A stretch of DNA of 64,000 nucleotides from Fomes fomentarius. Taxonomy: Eukaryota > Basidiomycota > Agaricomycetes > Polyporales > Polyporaceae. The stretch is taken from the NCBI GenBank assembly GCA_022606135.1, contig JABYQN010000010.1, positions 1,984,001 through 2,048,000 of the forward strand, in the 5' to 3' direction. Below are positions 35,605 through 46,063 of the stretch, one piece after another. The notes under the pieces were generated by a model. That model worked only from the letters and a program-made list of their open reading frames with translations, did not search any database and was not told where the DNA came from. Position numbers and translations under genes: made by a program. Position 1 is the stretch's first letter, and each line of letters opens with the position of its first letter.

Positions 35605-38435
35605 ATGGCGCAGCCGGCCGCCTCCCCCACTCCGAACGTCCTCAAGCCTGCCATCACTGTATCTTCTCATCTTGCCAATCCTCTCTTCTACCCAAGGAAG
35701 GAGTTCCTCCGCGACCATCCGCGCGTAGTCTCTTCTTTCACTCTCCTCACTCTCGCCGGCCCCGGTTTTGTCAGGCTCTACAGCTTCCCTGACAGCGTCA
35801 TCCAGGGGCTACGTCGGCTTTTTAAGCGTGAAGACATAGTAGTCGCCAGCGTCCGCGAGAACCCCACCAATCATTTCTTCGAATTCTACCTCGACCATAA
35901 ACCATGGAGCAACGTCAGGAGTTTGGTCGCCGAGAAGCTCGTTGTGGCTATCCTTTCAGTCATATTCCAATTCGGCTTTGCCTTCCTATCTACCATCGAA
36001 TACGGGAGAGAGTCGGATGATCGCATCGCCCTCGCGTTCTCTCGACCTGCTCCTGCTCCCGCGAATTCATCTATACCCGCTGTCCCGAATGCCTCAGTTA
36101 TCACACTGCCTCAAACCAGTCCCATGCTATTCGCCATCTCCTTCCCTTCCAATGCTATACTCCGCGTCATTGAGCCCCCGTTACCATTGACCCCTGCTAT
36201 TCTTCAGGCGGTGAGGAATGCATGGCCGCGTGGGATCGCCTCGGAGAAGAAGATCGGAGACACTTACGAATTCAAGCTCGAAGGTTACAGATGTATGCCA
36301 CAATGATAATCTTGTTGCCATATCTTACCTCCATTCGTATAGGGTACCAAGAGGACACGTCTTCTGTCGACTCCCTCCAGCAAATTTTGTCTCTACTCAG
36401 CGCTCTTGACCGCCATGGGTTTGCCTTACTCACTTCTCTGACTCTGGGCGACCGGTCAAGAAAAAGAGACTTGTGGATATTCTCCGGGCCTGTGAATGAG
36501 AACCATTCTGTCGAATCTCCACCTGCCAGTCCGACAGGTTCGAGTCTAGAGTTGAAGAGAGAAGGCACGTTGTATCCTGGGTAAGCTTTCTTTGTCCTCC
36601 ATTTCAACTTCGCTCTCTCAACTAGTTTGCAGGTCCCCACCAGAAGGCCTTGGCTCACATATCCGGTCTTTGTCTCCCCACATGTCCTCACCTCTGAAGC
36701 AAGTGACGCCAAGCCATAGCCATAGCAGCAGTAGCAAGTTGAGGAAGCCGTTTCCCAAGGCTCAACTTCCTCTTGCATTTCAATCTGAAAGCTCCTTGAA
36801 CGATACCAGAAGACTTCCTAGCGAGGTTGGCAGCGTAGACATGACCGGTGTTGGCACGGGCCTCCAAAAGGGAATAACTCAACCACCTACGTCAGATGTT
36901 TTCTACACCACTGGGCCGTTGAAACCTGGCGCTGTCTACCAGCAAGAGTTCAATCCTTGGAACCGGTCGGCTGCTCCTCCGGCCAACCCTCCTACTGCAC
37001 AGTTCCTCGTCCCTCCCTTTGGACGCCAGCATTCGAGGCACTACTCCATGTCTTCTACCGATGATCCTATGCTCCGCGCATCGACACAAGACTCGCCGTA
37101 CGACATTGCTCGCCAGAGCTCGAGTTCAAACGGTTCTAGAGCCCGACGGGCTTCTTCTCCACTAGCCGGCGCACCTCTCAACATGTTCCCTCAACCGCTA
37201 CATGTCTCTCCCTCCGCGGATGCTGCGACTGCTCTGGAGAACGGACATGTCCAGCGCCACTCTACGGACGGAGTGCGACCTAATTCCTTGACCCCTCCTC
37301 TCCTCGGCGGAGCCTTCCGCGACTCCACGTTCTCGTCGAGCACTGGGTTCCGTTCGACCGAGATCCCCATCACATGGACTGGGAAGGATCCGGAGCCATC
37401 GAACGAGGATGCTCGCCTCCCACTTTCCTCCTCTCCGCTTCGCTCAATACCTATTGGTCCGCGCGAACGAAGAGCGAGCGGCGGAGCGCGCACCGAATTT
37501 CAGACGCCTCAGTCACCACAAGGCCAGTCACAGTTGGAACGGCGCGGCTCCAGCGGACCGGCTCTCCCTGGTGCTTGGGCGTCCATTTCGAAGGAGCAAG
37601 ATGACGTCGCGGGCAACGGAACTCCTCCCCTCACCACCAGTTCTAGTTCTCCCAATAGTTCCAACATGATCCCACCGACTATCAAGGAGCAGCCGAGTCA
37701 GGAGGGGGAAGAAGTCTCGAAGGAGAATGGAGGACTACCTCATGTCCAGAACGTGAAGGTTGCTCGTCCACATCCAAGCCAACCTATGGGAGAGGGTGCG
37801 AGGAAGAGCGAGGCGGCGTGGGTGGGCAACACGATGGATCGTCTGGTTCCCGCGCCCAATGGCACTGCGCACAAGGTGCCTCTGTCAAGTACCACAGCGT
37901 TCATTGCCAACAGCGCTGCGCTCGCCTCGAACGGACACGCACAACCGAAACGCCCCGACGCCAGACGTGCAAACTCCATCTCTGAAGGTTGGGTGATCAT
38001 TAACGTCGACGGCAAAGCGAAGGCGAGCAATCCCACATCTCCCTCCTTCACGTCCGGCCAGAGTGCCCTCCGCGCCCCGCCGCTCAAGCACCAACGGAGC
38101 TTCTCCGACTCCCGCATCCCCACGGCGCACACGCTCGCGCAGACGACTGCAGGCGCTGGCAAGTCGACGATGTCTCCTGCGGCGAAGGCGATCGTCATGG
38201 TCGACGCTATCGGTGTCAAGGAGACCGCGAAGGAGAAGACGCAGTCTGGGGGAAGCTGAGGAGGCTCCTCGGTCGCTCGTCGGACAAGTCGACTAGCCAC
38301 ATTCCGGAGGCGAGCACTTCGAGCACTTCGCCGAAGGGAAAGGCCGCGACATCTCCCCATCCACAGAGCAAAGGGATGACGGCGCAGGCTTCGCCGAAAG
38401 GGTCATCGCTGGGTACCGTGAAGGGCAGGAAGTGA
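35605..38435 (+). CDS. Large Ser/Pro-rich protein of unknown function
   Basis: I do not recognise the family. Three exons are well supported (junctions GYR|W-YQEDTSS near 36,293-36,341 and YPG|SPPEG near 36,582-36,632). The N-terminal 230 residues look folded (RDHPRVVSSFTLLTLAGPG, HFFEFYLDHKPWSNV, SLVAEKLVVAILSVIFQFG). The next segment is helical (SVDSLQQILSLLSALDRHG), and the rest is a long disordered Ser/Pro region ending in AAKAIVMVDAIGV. As written, the frame stops at 38259. One base over, an open frame continues as GKLRRLLGRSSDKSTSHIPE to a TGA at 38433-38435. The switch falls at a G5 run (38248-38252), so a missing G is likely and the end given here assumes that. It may be a basidiomycete-specific regulator. 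No function is claimed. Confidence 0.72.
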
Positions 38436-39960
38436 GGCTCTTCGCCTCAGGAACGATCTTTTAGAATTTGCTTCTCATTTTTCTCATCTGTATCGCGGAA
38501 TTTGCTTTCTCTTGTAGACGGTGAGTTGATTATATGTTCCTTTTGGTCACCATGACAGACAAGAATGTAGTCTGGCCATTGTTATGCTACCACCACACCT
38601 ATGCATCTTTGCAACACCGTGACTCCTCCTGCACGTACACATACCCTACCTTAATTGCTTGGCCCTGTTCACGTCGACTTCTTTCATGACATTGACGACC
38701 TGTACATGTACGATAGTATACCTAGTTGTGGACTCTGCCTTGATGATTGCTCGTTGAACTGTGATACTGGTGAGAAATATACACTCCTTTGTAACGCATC
38801 GCTCGTTGTGTCCACTGTACGAATACGGGGTTGTGATTATGCATCATAGGTCACGAAGAGCGTAATGTACTGGTTGTAGACCGGCGAGGAGACGCGCGCC
38901 TGCAGGGCGGTCCGGCTAGCATCTGACCATCAGGGGCATAGTAATAGACCCACCCTTCATGGCATGTCTCTGCCCCAGAAAAAGTCAATATGAACAGAAG
39001 TAAGTGAAGTAGCAAGTCTGGTCCTTTGACCAACTGACTTGGTGGCGGCATGGATCGCACGTGACCGTGCCGACGCGTCAAGTACTGTCCAGTTCCTTTT
39101 TGTCGCGCTAGGAGGGAACCAGATGGACAATATCGGATCCTACATGCAATGTCATGCGCCATATGACAGCACACAACACTTCTTGAACCTCGCCCGAACG
39201 CACCTTGTTCACCGACTTGCGGGTTGGGTGAATGTGACGCGAAGAAGGGTGATGATGACATACCGCGAATTCACCTCCATTCATAACGAGATCTATTTCC
39301 TTGCAATACTTGGACGTCCACGTAGATGCCAAATAGCGGTATGGCGCCGCATTCACTGGAACGGCACAGGAAGAGAACTGTGGTAACACTGATACACTTC
39401 ACCGCGCTGAATGGCAGTACATTCCAAGGAGCGCGTGTCGGCACACCAGGGCGGATATAGAGGCCGTTTCTTGTTGTTAAATCCCTTGGAAGTGATTTGC
39501 AAACCAGTGGTCCCAAGTATAACCGGCGCGAGTGAGGTGAACGCGGAGAGGTTGGTGAGAGCAAGGCGGGTGATCTGGGGTTGATCTGAGGTGGGCCTGG
39601 GTATCCGCCCGCACCCAGCGGAGGAACGATCGGAGATGGCGCCGGGCACGAGCACTGCGCAGCGACGGTGGGCATCCGAGGACGAGCGACGCGCTCGGGA
39701 GAGAGAAAGGGGAGGAGGAGGTGGTGGTGGTGGTTGGAAGAAGAAAGAGGAGGAGCTGAGTTGGAAAAGGAAGGAGGGGACAGGTGGCTGAGCCGCGAGC
39801 GTGGAGGCCTCGGGAGACGCACTGCTGCAAAAATGCGAAGGGGACCGCTTCACGCCTTCGGATTCCAACCTAGCCACCTGCCGCCCCCCTCCCCCCATCC
39901 CTCCCGTCTCTTCCTCCCTCCCATCATCCTCCGCCTTCCCGCCCGCCATCCGCTCCCGCC
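38436..39960. other. Intergenic; possible unassigned minus-strand gene
   Basis: On the minus strand, pieces look coding. One frame at about 39,360-39,640 contains ITRLALTNLSAFTSLAPVIL, and another near 38,850-38,910 ends VSSPVYNQYITLFV before a stop, preceded by a CAG acceptor. I could not join them into one convincing gene. The plus-strand side is a G/C-skewed promoter region for ITC1 (long AGG/GGT tracts near 39,700-39,780). Confidence 0.3.
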
Positions 39961-42900
39961 ATGCCCACCTGCAGGCGCAAACGCGTCCTCCTTACCGAAC
40001 CCTCTCCGGGCCTTCTAGATGCCCTCAAGAGTGACCCAAGCAGAGAGGTCTTCTACCTCGCACAGACGGGCGAGATCTTCGAGAATTATGAGTACGTCTC
40101 CCAGCAATTCACTCCCCTCTGTCCCGTACTTAGTGGCCCATGTAACCTCTAGAGCCTATGCGGCCCGAATGTCCTTCTATAGAATGAAACAGTTCCAATG
40201 CGAAGTCACTGGGAAGAGTGGCCTCGACTATTTCCAGGCCTTGGAGAGTGAGCGGCAAGAGGCCCGAACGATGCACTCGAGGTTCCCGGACCAGCTGAAG
40301 GCTGCTGTCCTGAAAGCAGTACAGTGGCGTATGTCTACCCTCCGTTCGTGTGGTTTACGTGTCTTGTTGACCGGAATCTATATCTCGTCCATATAGAGGT
40401 TATGGGTCGCCTCGATCATCTCGTTGAAGCCGTGTACGATCGCTTCAAAGACCGATACTACCCAGACGAGAGTACGTGTTTCATATGTCCTTACTTCTAA
40501 ACCTATACAGTACAGGAATGGTCTAACCTGTGTCCGCTCTCCCAGAGGTTTGTGTAGACCTCCAAGGAGAAAAGTAGGTACCATACACAAGCATGGTTAC
40601 TCGTCACTCATACTCTGGCCGTCTGTAGGTACGTCGCTCGGGTCGTCCAGGTGAATCCTCCCAAAGCCAGTGCTCCTTCACCACGAAGTCCATTGCCCGT
40701 GGCTTCAACATCGACAGCCTCTTCCCCTCTCTCTGATGCACCTGTTGCAATACACAAGATTGCAGAGGACCTCAAAGTCACGGTCAAGGACTCTATTGCC
40801 ATGGATGACCCTGCCAAGTATGTGTACCAGATCCAGGTGCTTGACGAGGAGAAGCAGCCAGGATTCGGCAAGAATCACGAGAAGAGCAAAGGGAAGGAAG
40901 CGAGTCGCGGTCAGTATAATGGTGCCCTCGTCGAGGTTCAAAGCCAGGTTATGAGGTATGGGTCTTTGTCCTATTCTGCGAAGATCCTGCTTCTCATGCT
41001 ACTCGTGCAGCCGAGACCGTCTCGCTTTCTCGAAGTCTATCCTTCGTCGCTTCATCCGCGACTGTGTAGACCGCGACGCTGCGGTTGCTTCTCCGTGGAC
41101 GGTGAAGCCTGCCATTGCCGCACGTTATGGTGTGAGCAGCATCATGCCCGACGAGATCAGGAAAGGTGTCGAGACTTTGAAGAAGGGCGAGATTGACAAG
41201 CGTAAGAAAGCATGGGAGGATAAGGAGGGTCCGGCGTCGAAGAAACGCAAGCAGATGGCGGAGGAGAAAGGTGCGTCTGCGTGAGTGGTTGCGAAGCGTC
41301 CAGCACAATCGTTGACATCTGCGAGCCAGTAGAGAAAGAGAAGGCCATTGCATTGGCGGTCGCAGAGCAGCGTCAACGAGAGGAACGTGAGCGAGTCGAG
41401 CAACAGCACAAGATCAAAGAAGAGAACGATCGCCTCGTAGCTGAGAAGAAGAAGAAGAAACCAGTGCGGTATCCGACGGAGGACTTGGACGTCGTACTAA
41501 ACGAGAAGGACAAGAGGGCAGGTATGAAGGTGAAGCGGCCGGTACCCAGCAAGTTCGCGATGCCATTCGGGGAGGACCAAGAAACCAATGCCGCATTCCT
41601 CATGTCGTGGAATTTCCTCGTCGTCTATGGGTACGTTGGAGACGGGATTGGCGTTCTATCCAGTCACTTACGAATGTACCAGCTTACCACTCCACATGTC
41701 TTCCTTCACGATGGATGACTTCGAGGGCGCACTACGGCACTCTGTGATCGAGCCGTCATGTCAATTGCTCGCAGAAATCCATGCTACTCTCATCTACAAC
41801 TTGCGTACAGTCCCCTTCAACCGACATAGCGCAATCCTGTCATTAGTGAACTACAGGGACGAGCGCGGTCATGACGACGAGTTCCTAGGAGTCACTATTG
41901 AGCAGCTCACTGATGCCATGGCGGATGTTGGCAACAACTGGGAACGCGCTCCGCTACGGCATGCAGAAGGTCGCGAAGGATGGGAAGAGTCGATGGTCGG
42001 CTGTCTAAAAGACGTGAGTTACGTTCGTGTGTAGAGCTCTTATGCCATGCTCATATACAACTGGCGACAGCACGCGAATCTCGAGAACTTCCCTCGAATG
42101 CGAGAAATCCTTACCCGTCTTCTATTCGCCCCGGACCAGCCGCAAGGCCAAGAACCATCGAGCTCAACCGCCCCGACACCAAATGCCAGTCCTGCCCCTC
42201 TTCGTCTTTCCACCCCAACCGCACCCGGGCAACTGTATCGCAAACTCCCGCCAAAAGATCGTGTTGCTATCATTGCGTTCATGTGCAACCTGGCTGTGTC
42301 GAGCAAAGCGATCCATGTGCACATGGAGTGGTGCGAGGAACAGCTGACTGCGTTGCGGAAAGAGAAGATAGAGGTCAACCGTACGAAGAAACAATAGTGC
42401 GTCATTCACTCCAGATATTCTGTCCCATAAAGCTGATTGACCTCATTCATCTCGCAGCCTCGAGGAGATGGCAGCGCTCCAAGGCGAGACGAAGCAGAAC
42501 GGGGACGGGAACGGAGACACGATCATGCAAGAGTCGTCCGACCTCTCCGACGTGCCCTCGGACGCGGAAGCTGCACCTCGGACAGCCTCCACACGGCGCG
42601 CCGCGGCCAAAGAGCGTGAGGCAGCCCGCGCAAAGGCATCCTCGCTCAAGCAAGCAATTGCAGAGCACCGCAGGCTCGACGAAGAGGTAAACAAGCTCGA
42701 GCGGCGGCTGGAGGGCATCGAGCGCGAGTTCCGGAAACTGCTGGGGTCGGTACGCGTGAAGCCGCTCGGGCGCGACCGGTTCTACAACCGAGTGTGGTGG
42801 TTCGACGGCATGGGGGCTGCATCCCTGATTGGCTCGGGCGGGACGGTGCAGTATGGGACGGGCAGGATCTTCGTGCAGGGCGCGAGCGAGTTTGATGTGG

Positions 42901-43372
42901 ACTTATTGAGGAGGCGCGAGGAGGACATCGATGCACGACGGAGGATCGAGGAGGGCCCCGAGGGTATGTTGGGGGCGAACGATTGGGCGGTATTCAACGA
43001 CCTTGAGGAGGTACGCCTTGTGCGATCTGACTTTGTTGTTAGACCGGGAGTGATGACGGTGTGTTACAGGTCCAGGAGTTCCTTGCCTGGCTGAACCCCA
43101 AGGGCGTGCGCGAGCTCGCGCTGAAGAACGCACTCACGAAGTGGTGGAACCACATCGCCCCGGGGATGCGGCGGCGCGCAGCGGTACGTCTCGATACTCT
43201 ACACCGGCCCTCCTTTGGTTTGGATGCGAATGCCAATACCCCTCGACAGGACCTCAACGCGAACGCAAAGATCCCCGAGGCGCGCCGCAGTGCGCGCAAG
43301 CACGCCGGCGCGGAGCTCCTGCGCGAGCCGTACATGCAGTGGACGAACCGCAAGGCGGTCAACGGTTCCTAA
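39961..43372 (+). CDS. ITC1: ISWI chromatin-remodelling complex accessory subunit, Itc1/ACF1-like (WAC-DDT-WHIM)
   Basis: Itc1 partners the ISWI ATPase (Isw2) to space nucleosomes and repress genes. The N terminus (MPTCRRKRVLLTEPSPGLLD ... VFYLAQTGEIFENYE|AYAARMSFY) is a WAC/Acf1 DNA-binding domain, including FQCEVTGKSGLDYFQAL. A Lys/Glu-rich linker precedes the DDT domain (FLMSWNFLVVYG|LPLHMSSFTMDDFEGAL, LLAEIHATLIYNLRTV). WHIM-type motifs follow (MREILTRLLF, AIIAFMCNLAVSSKAIHVHM, then a coiled coil and PLGRDRFYNRVWWFDGMG). The C terminus is VQEFLAWLNPKGVRELALKNAL. There are at least nine short introns, with phase-consistent joins where I checked. The order WAC, DDT, WHIM1, WHIM2/3 matches the family, and no PHD or bromodomain follows, as in fungal Itc1. 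The start is ATG 39961. Confidence 0.9.
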
Positions 43373-44118
43373 CCAAGCTGCTTGCTACTCCTGCTACCTG
43401 ACGCTGCTCCTACTACTAGGCTGGCTGAGTTGGCTTCCGGCGACGTGTTCTCTCTACGTCGACATTCTCTCCACACGTATCGTATGTTATTTATAATCGC
43501 CTCTTTGGCGCAACTCCTCCCTGCTTTTTGTTTTGGCTTACCTTCTTGTCCTATTGACGTCCTGCACTTCGAGCCCTCCGGCATATGCATCACGGTCCAA
43601 GGATACATCATCGTACATACAGTATATATACATACCTCGCGGCGACTCGTAACACATACACAAGCTCATCCTAACGAACGTTCCCGCCCTCACCCACACC
43701 CCCACCAGCTCAGCATGCAACACCCACCCTTCTGTCTATAGAACATCACCATCAATATCCACGTACTCTCTCCCGCCTGATCCCCATCAGCCTCGTCGTC
43801 TGCACTCCCAACGTGAACCGCACCTGTCTGTCGCTCTGTCCATGGTCCTGATCCCTGTGTGGCTCTGGGTTCTGGTTGCCATGTCGATTGCATTATTTGG
43901 AAAGCTACGGATTACAACGTCGTTTCTTATGCTATGTGGCTAGATAGATTCATTCCACTTTGGAACTTGAGACACCATCTACCGTGACGTCCGCCACCTG
44001 AGACATGCGAGTGTCCGAAGACTACACTGGGCAACATCTACTGTTGCTTCTACAAACGTCCCGTATCCAACCGAACGAGGCGAGGCGGGTATGACTGCAT
44101 CTACATAAAACGTCGGCA
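43373..44118. other. Convergent 3' region ITC1 / lipase
   Basis: ITC1 and the lipase gene end toward each other here. The interval is pyrimidine-rich at left, consistent with 3' UTR. No gene, repeat or RNA is recognised. Confidence 0.45.
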
Positions 44119-45654
44119 TCAGTTCTCGTAGCCCGACAGGGTGTCCGCGGGCGTGTTGGACGTCATGGTATCGTCGTCGTCAGCAGCCTCGTACCCGTTC
44201 GTCATCTTGACCGACCTCTCGAGGCGCGCGGGGTCGACAGCGTACTCCCTGAGCGACGCGACGACGTGCGGGATGACGTCCTTGTGTATGTTGCCGCCCC
44301 AGATGACATCAAGATGCTCGTATCCCTGCAGCCTGCGGACCTTGACGTTCTTCCGCGGGAGCTCGTGGAGCATGACGTCGATGTCGACGAGCGAGTCCCG
44401 GTCGCCGTACATGAGCACGATGGGCGCGACGATGTTGCGGGTCGGGAAGCGGGCGGGGGCGTACGCGGTGACGCCCGAGGGCTTGTGGGCGCGGCGGATG
44501 AGCATGACGCGCTGGACGTCGTCGTCGAACATCTGGAACTTTGCGTTGCGCATGATCTGGAACCAGTGCACGACGGACTTGACGGACGCGGACGAGTAGA
44601 GGTGGGGGAAGGCGGCGAGCTGCTGGAGGGCGGGAATGTTCTCGCAGCGCCAGTTGAAGAGCCAGCGGAGCGAGTGCGTGATCGCGGTGGAGAAGACGGG
44701 CGGGTAGAGGAGGGACTGCCAGGCGGGCACGGAGGACATGATGGACTTGCGGCCGAAGATGAGGAAGACGAGCGTGGGCCTGGAGGAGGAGGAGGAGTGG
44801 TGTGTGAGGATGCTTGTTTAGTCGCATTGGGAGGAAGTAGGGGACGTACGAGGCTTTCATGAGGCTGTCTACGACCGAGGCGGCGAGTCCGGCGGGACTC
44901 ATGGCGGGGGCGAGGGCGATGAAGACGTTGATCTTCTCGTTGAGCGGGGGGTGGATGCTGAGGGCTGCGAACGCCTGAGCAGTGCCCTGGCTGAAGCCGA
45001 CATAGCTGAGGCTGGGCTCCTTGGTAACCTGGAGAATATACGCGATGGAGTCGGGGATGTCGTGCCAGGCAAAGTCATCGATGCTGTAGTCCCAGAACTT
45101 GGCCGAGTTGGGGTTGTGGTGGATGGACTTCTTGGAGTACTTGTTGCCGCGGTTGTTGCCGAGCCAGACGTCGAAGCCGAGCTCGACGAGGGTGAAGGCG
45201 AGGGAGCGCTCGGGGAGGTTAGACAGACCCATACCTCGGAGTTCATGAGGAGACCATGATGGAGGTAGACAACGGGCTTGCCGGTGGATGCGCCGGGGTG
45301 CTCTCTGGTCTCGCCCTTCTTGGCGGGGAGACGGTGGAGGCCGAGGAGGTAGCCGTCTTTCGTGAGGACGACGTGCTCCTCGTGCTCGTAGCCAAAGATT
45401 TCGCAGAGCTTCTGAAAGTCCTCTGCGCGGCGGATGCGCTCTGTAAGGCGCTGGGCGTCGGATTTGGGAATAGGAGGGCCGACGATGAAGTGGAAGAGAT
45501 GGCGGGAGCGGTTGTAGAACCATTCGATGACGGACTTTGGGAGAAAAGAGATAACGAGGGTGAGGATGGCCTCGAAGAAGACGAAGAGGCCGCCGCCGAC
45601 GAGGGCAGCGTAGTCGCGCGAGGTGAGACGGCCGATGAGAGGCAATCGAGCCAT
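44119..45654 (-). CDS. Acid lipase / steryl ester hydrolase (Tgl1/Yeh-like, alpha/beta hydrolase)
   Basis: This should hydrolyse steryl esters or triacylglycerol on lipid droplets or endomembranes. The N terminus MARLPLIGRLTSRDY is followed by a hydrophobic segment (GGGLFVFFEAILTLVISFLP), typical of membrane-anchored Tgl1/Yeh enzymes. Next come GYEHEEHVVLTKDGYLL and VYLHHGLLMNSEVWVCLT. Then, one frame over, LVELGFDVWLGNNRGNKYSK, the nucleophile elbow GFSQG (Ser), LAPAMSPAGL, and after an intron PTLVFLIFGRKS. The acid residue lies in YGDRDSLVD and the His in GYEHLDVIWG. The frame change sits in a G4 run (45212-45215); one extra C on the coding strand restores the conserved WVCLT-SPERSLAF reading. 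There is one intron near 44,780-44,850. The C terminus is acidic. Confidence 0.88.
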
Positions 45655-46063
45655 GGCCGTCGTCGCTGAAATGAAAGATGGATTGCGAGTGCGCAGGGAG
45701 TCGGTGTGCGAGGCCCGTGATTGTGCATTGGGATGACATCACGCGTGAGGCGCCTTATCTCTGTACCCAGAGTCGACGGCACCCACTGACAGCTGAGGAC
45801 AGAGCGATGGCTGCGCTTGCACTCACCGAGCTTGGAAGCAGCGAGAACAGTCGAGCTCTCTCGCCGCTTGCCATCATCCGCCTGTGACCTTCCCTCTCGG
45901 ACCTTTGCCGCTTCCTCCATTTTCCTTCATCCAAAAATCTTCTCCAAGTCCTATCTCTCCCTTGCCACATACCCATCAACGCCACCACTTGTATCTCTCT
46001 AGGTACCTCTCTCCCCTCCTCCCCGTTCCCTATCACGACCCTCACGACATCTCACGCCTCGTC
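45655..46063. promoter_or_regulatory. Divergent promoter region lipase / AVT1
   Basis: These 409 bases lie between divergent start codons. The right half is strongly pyrimidine-rich (CTTCCTCC, CTCTCCC, CCCCTCCTCCCCG), typical of fungal transcription start regions. No TATA element is seen close to either start. Confidence 0.4.

Noticed and set aside
39353..39949. 198-codon minus-strand frame next to ITC1
   Set aside because: The N-terminal half reads Ser/Pro/Phe runs from GGA/AGG promoter tracts. Only the C-terminal part looks possibly coding, noted as a separate low-confidence finding.
44309..45742. 477-codon minus-strand frame over the lipase gene
   Set aside because: Only its central part (around LVELGFDVWLGNN to SLMKAS) is real lipase in the shifted frame. 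The Pro/Arg/His-rich ends are out-of-frame reading of lipase exons.
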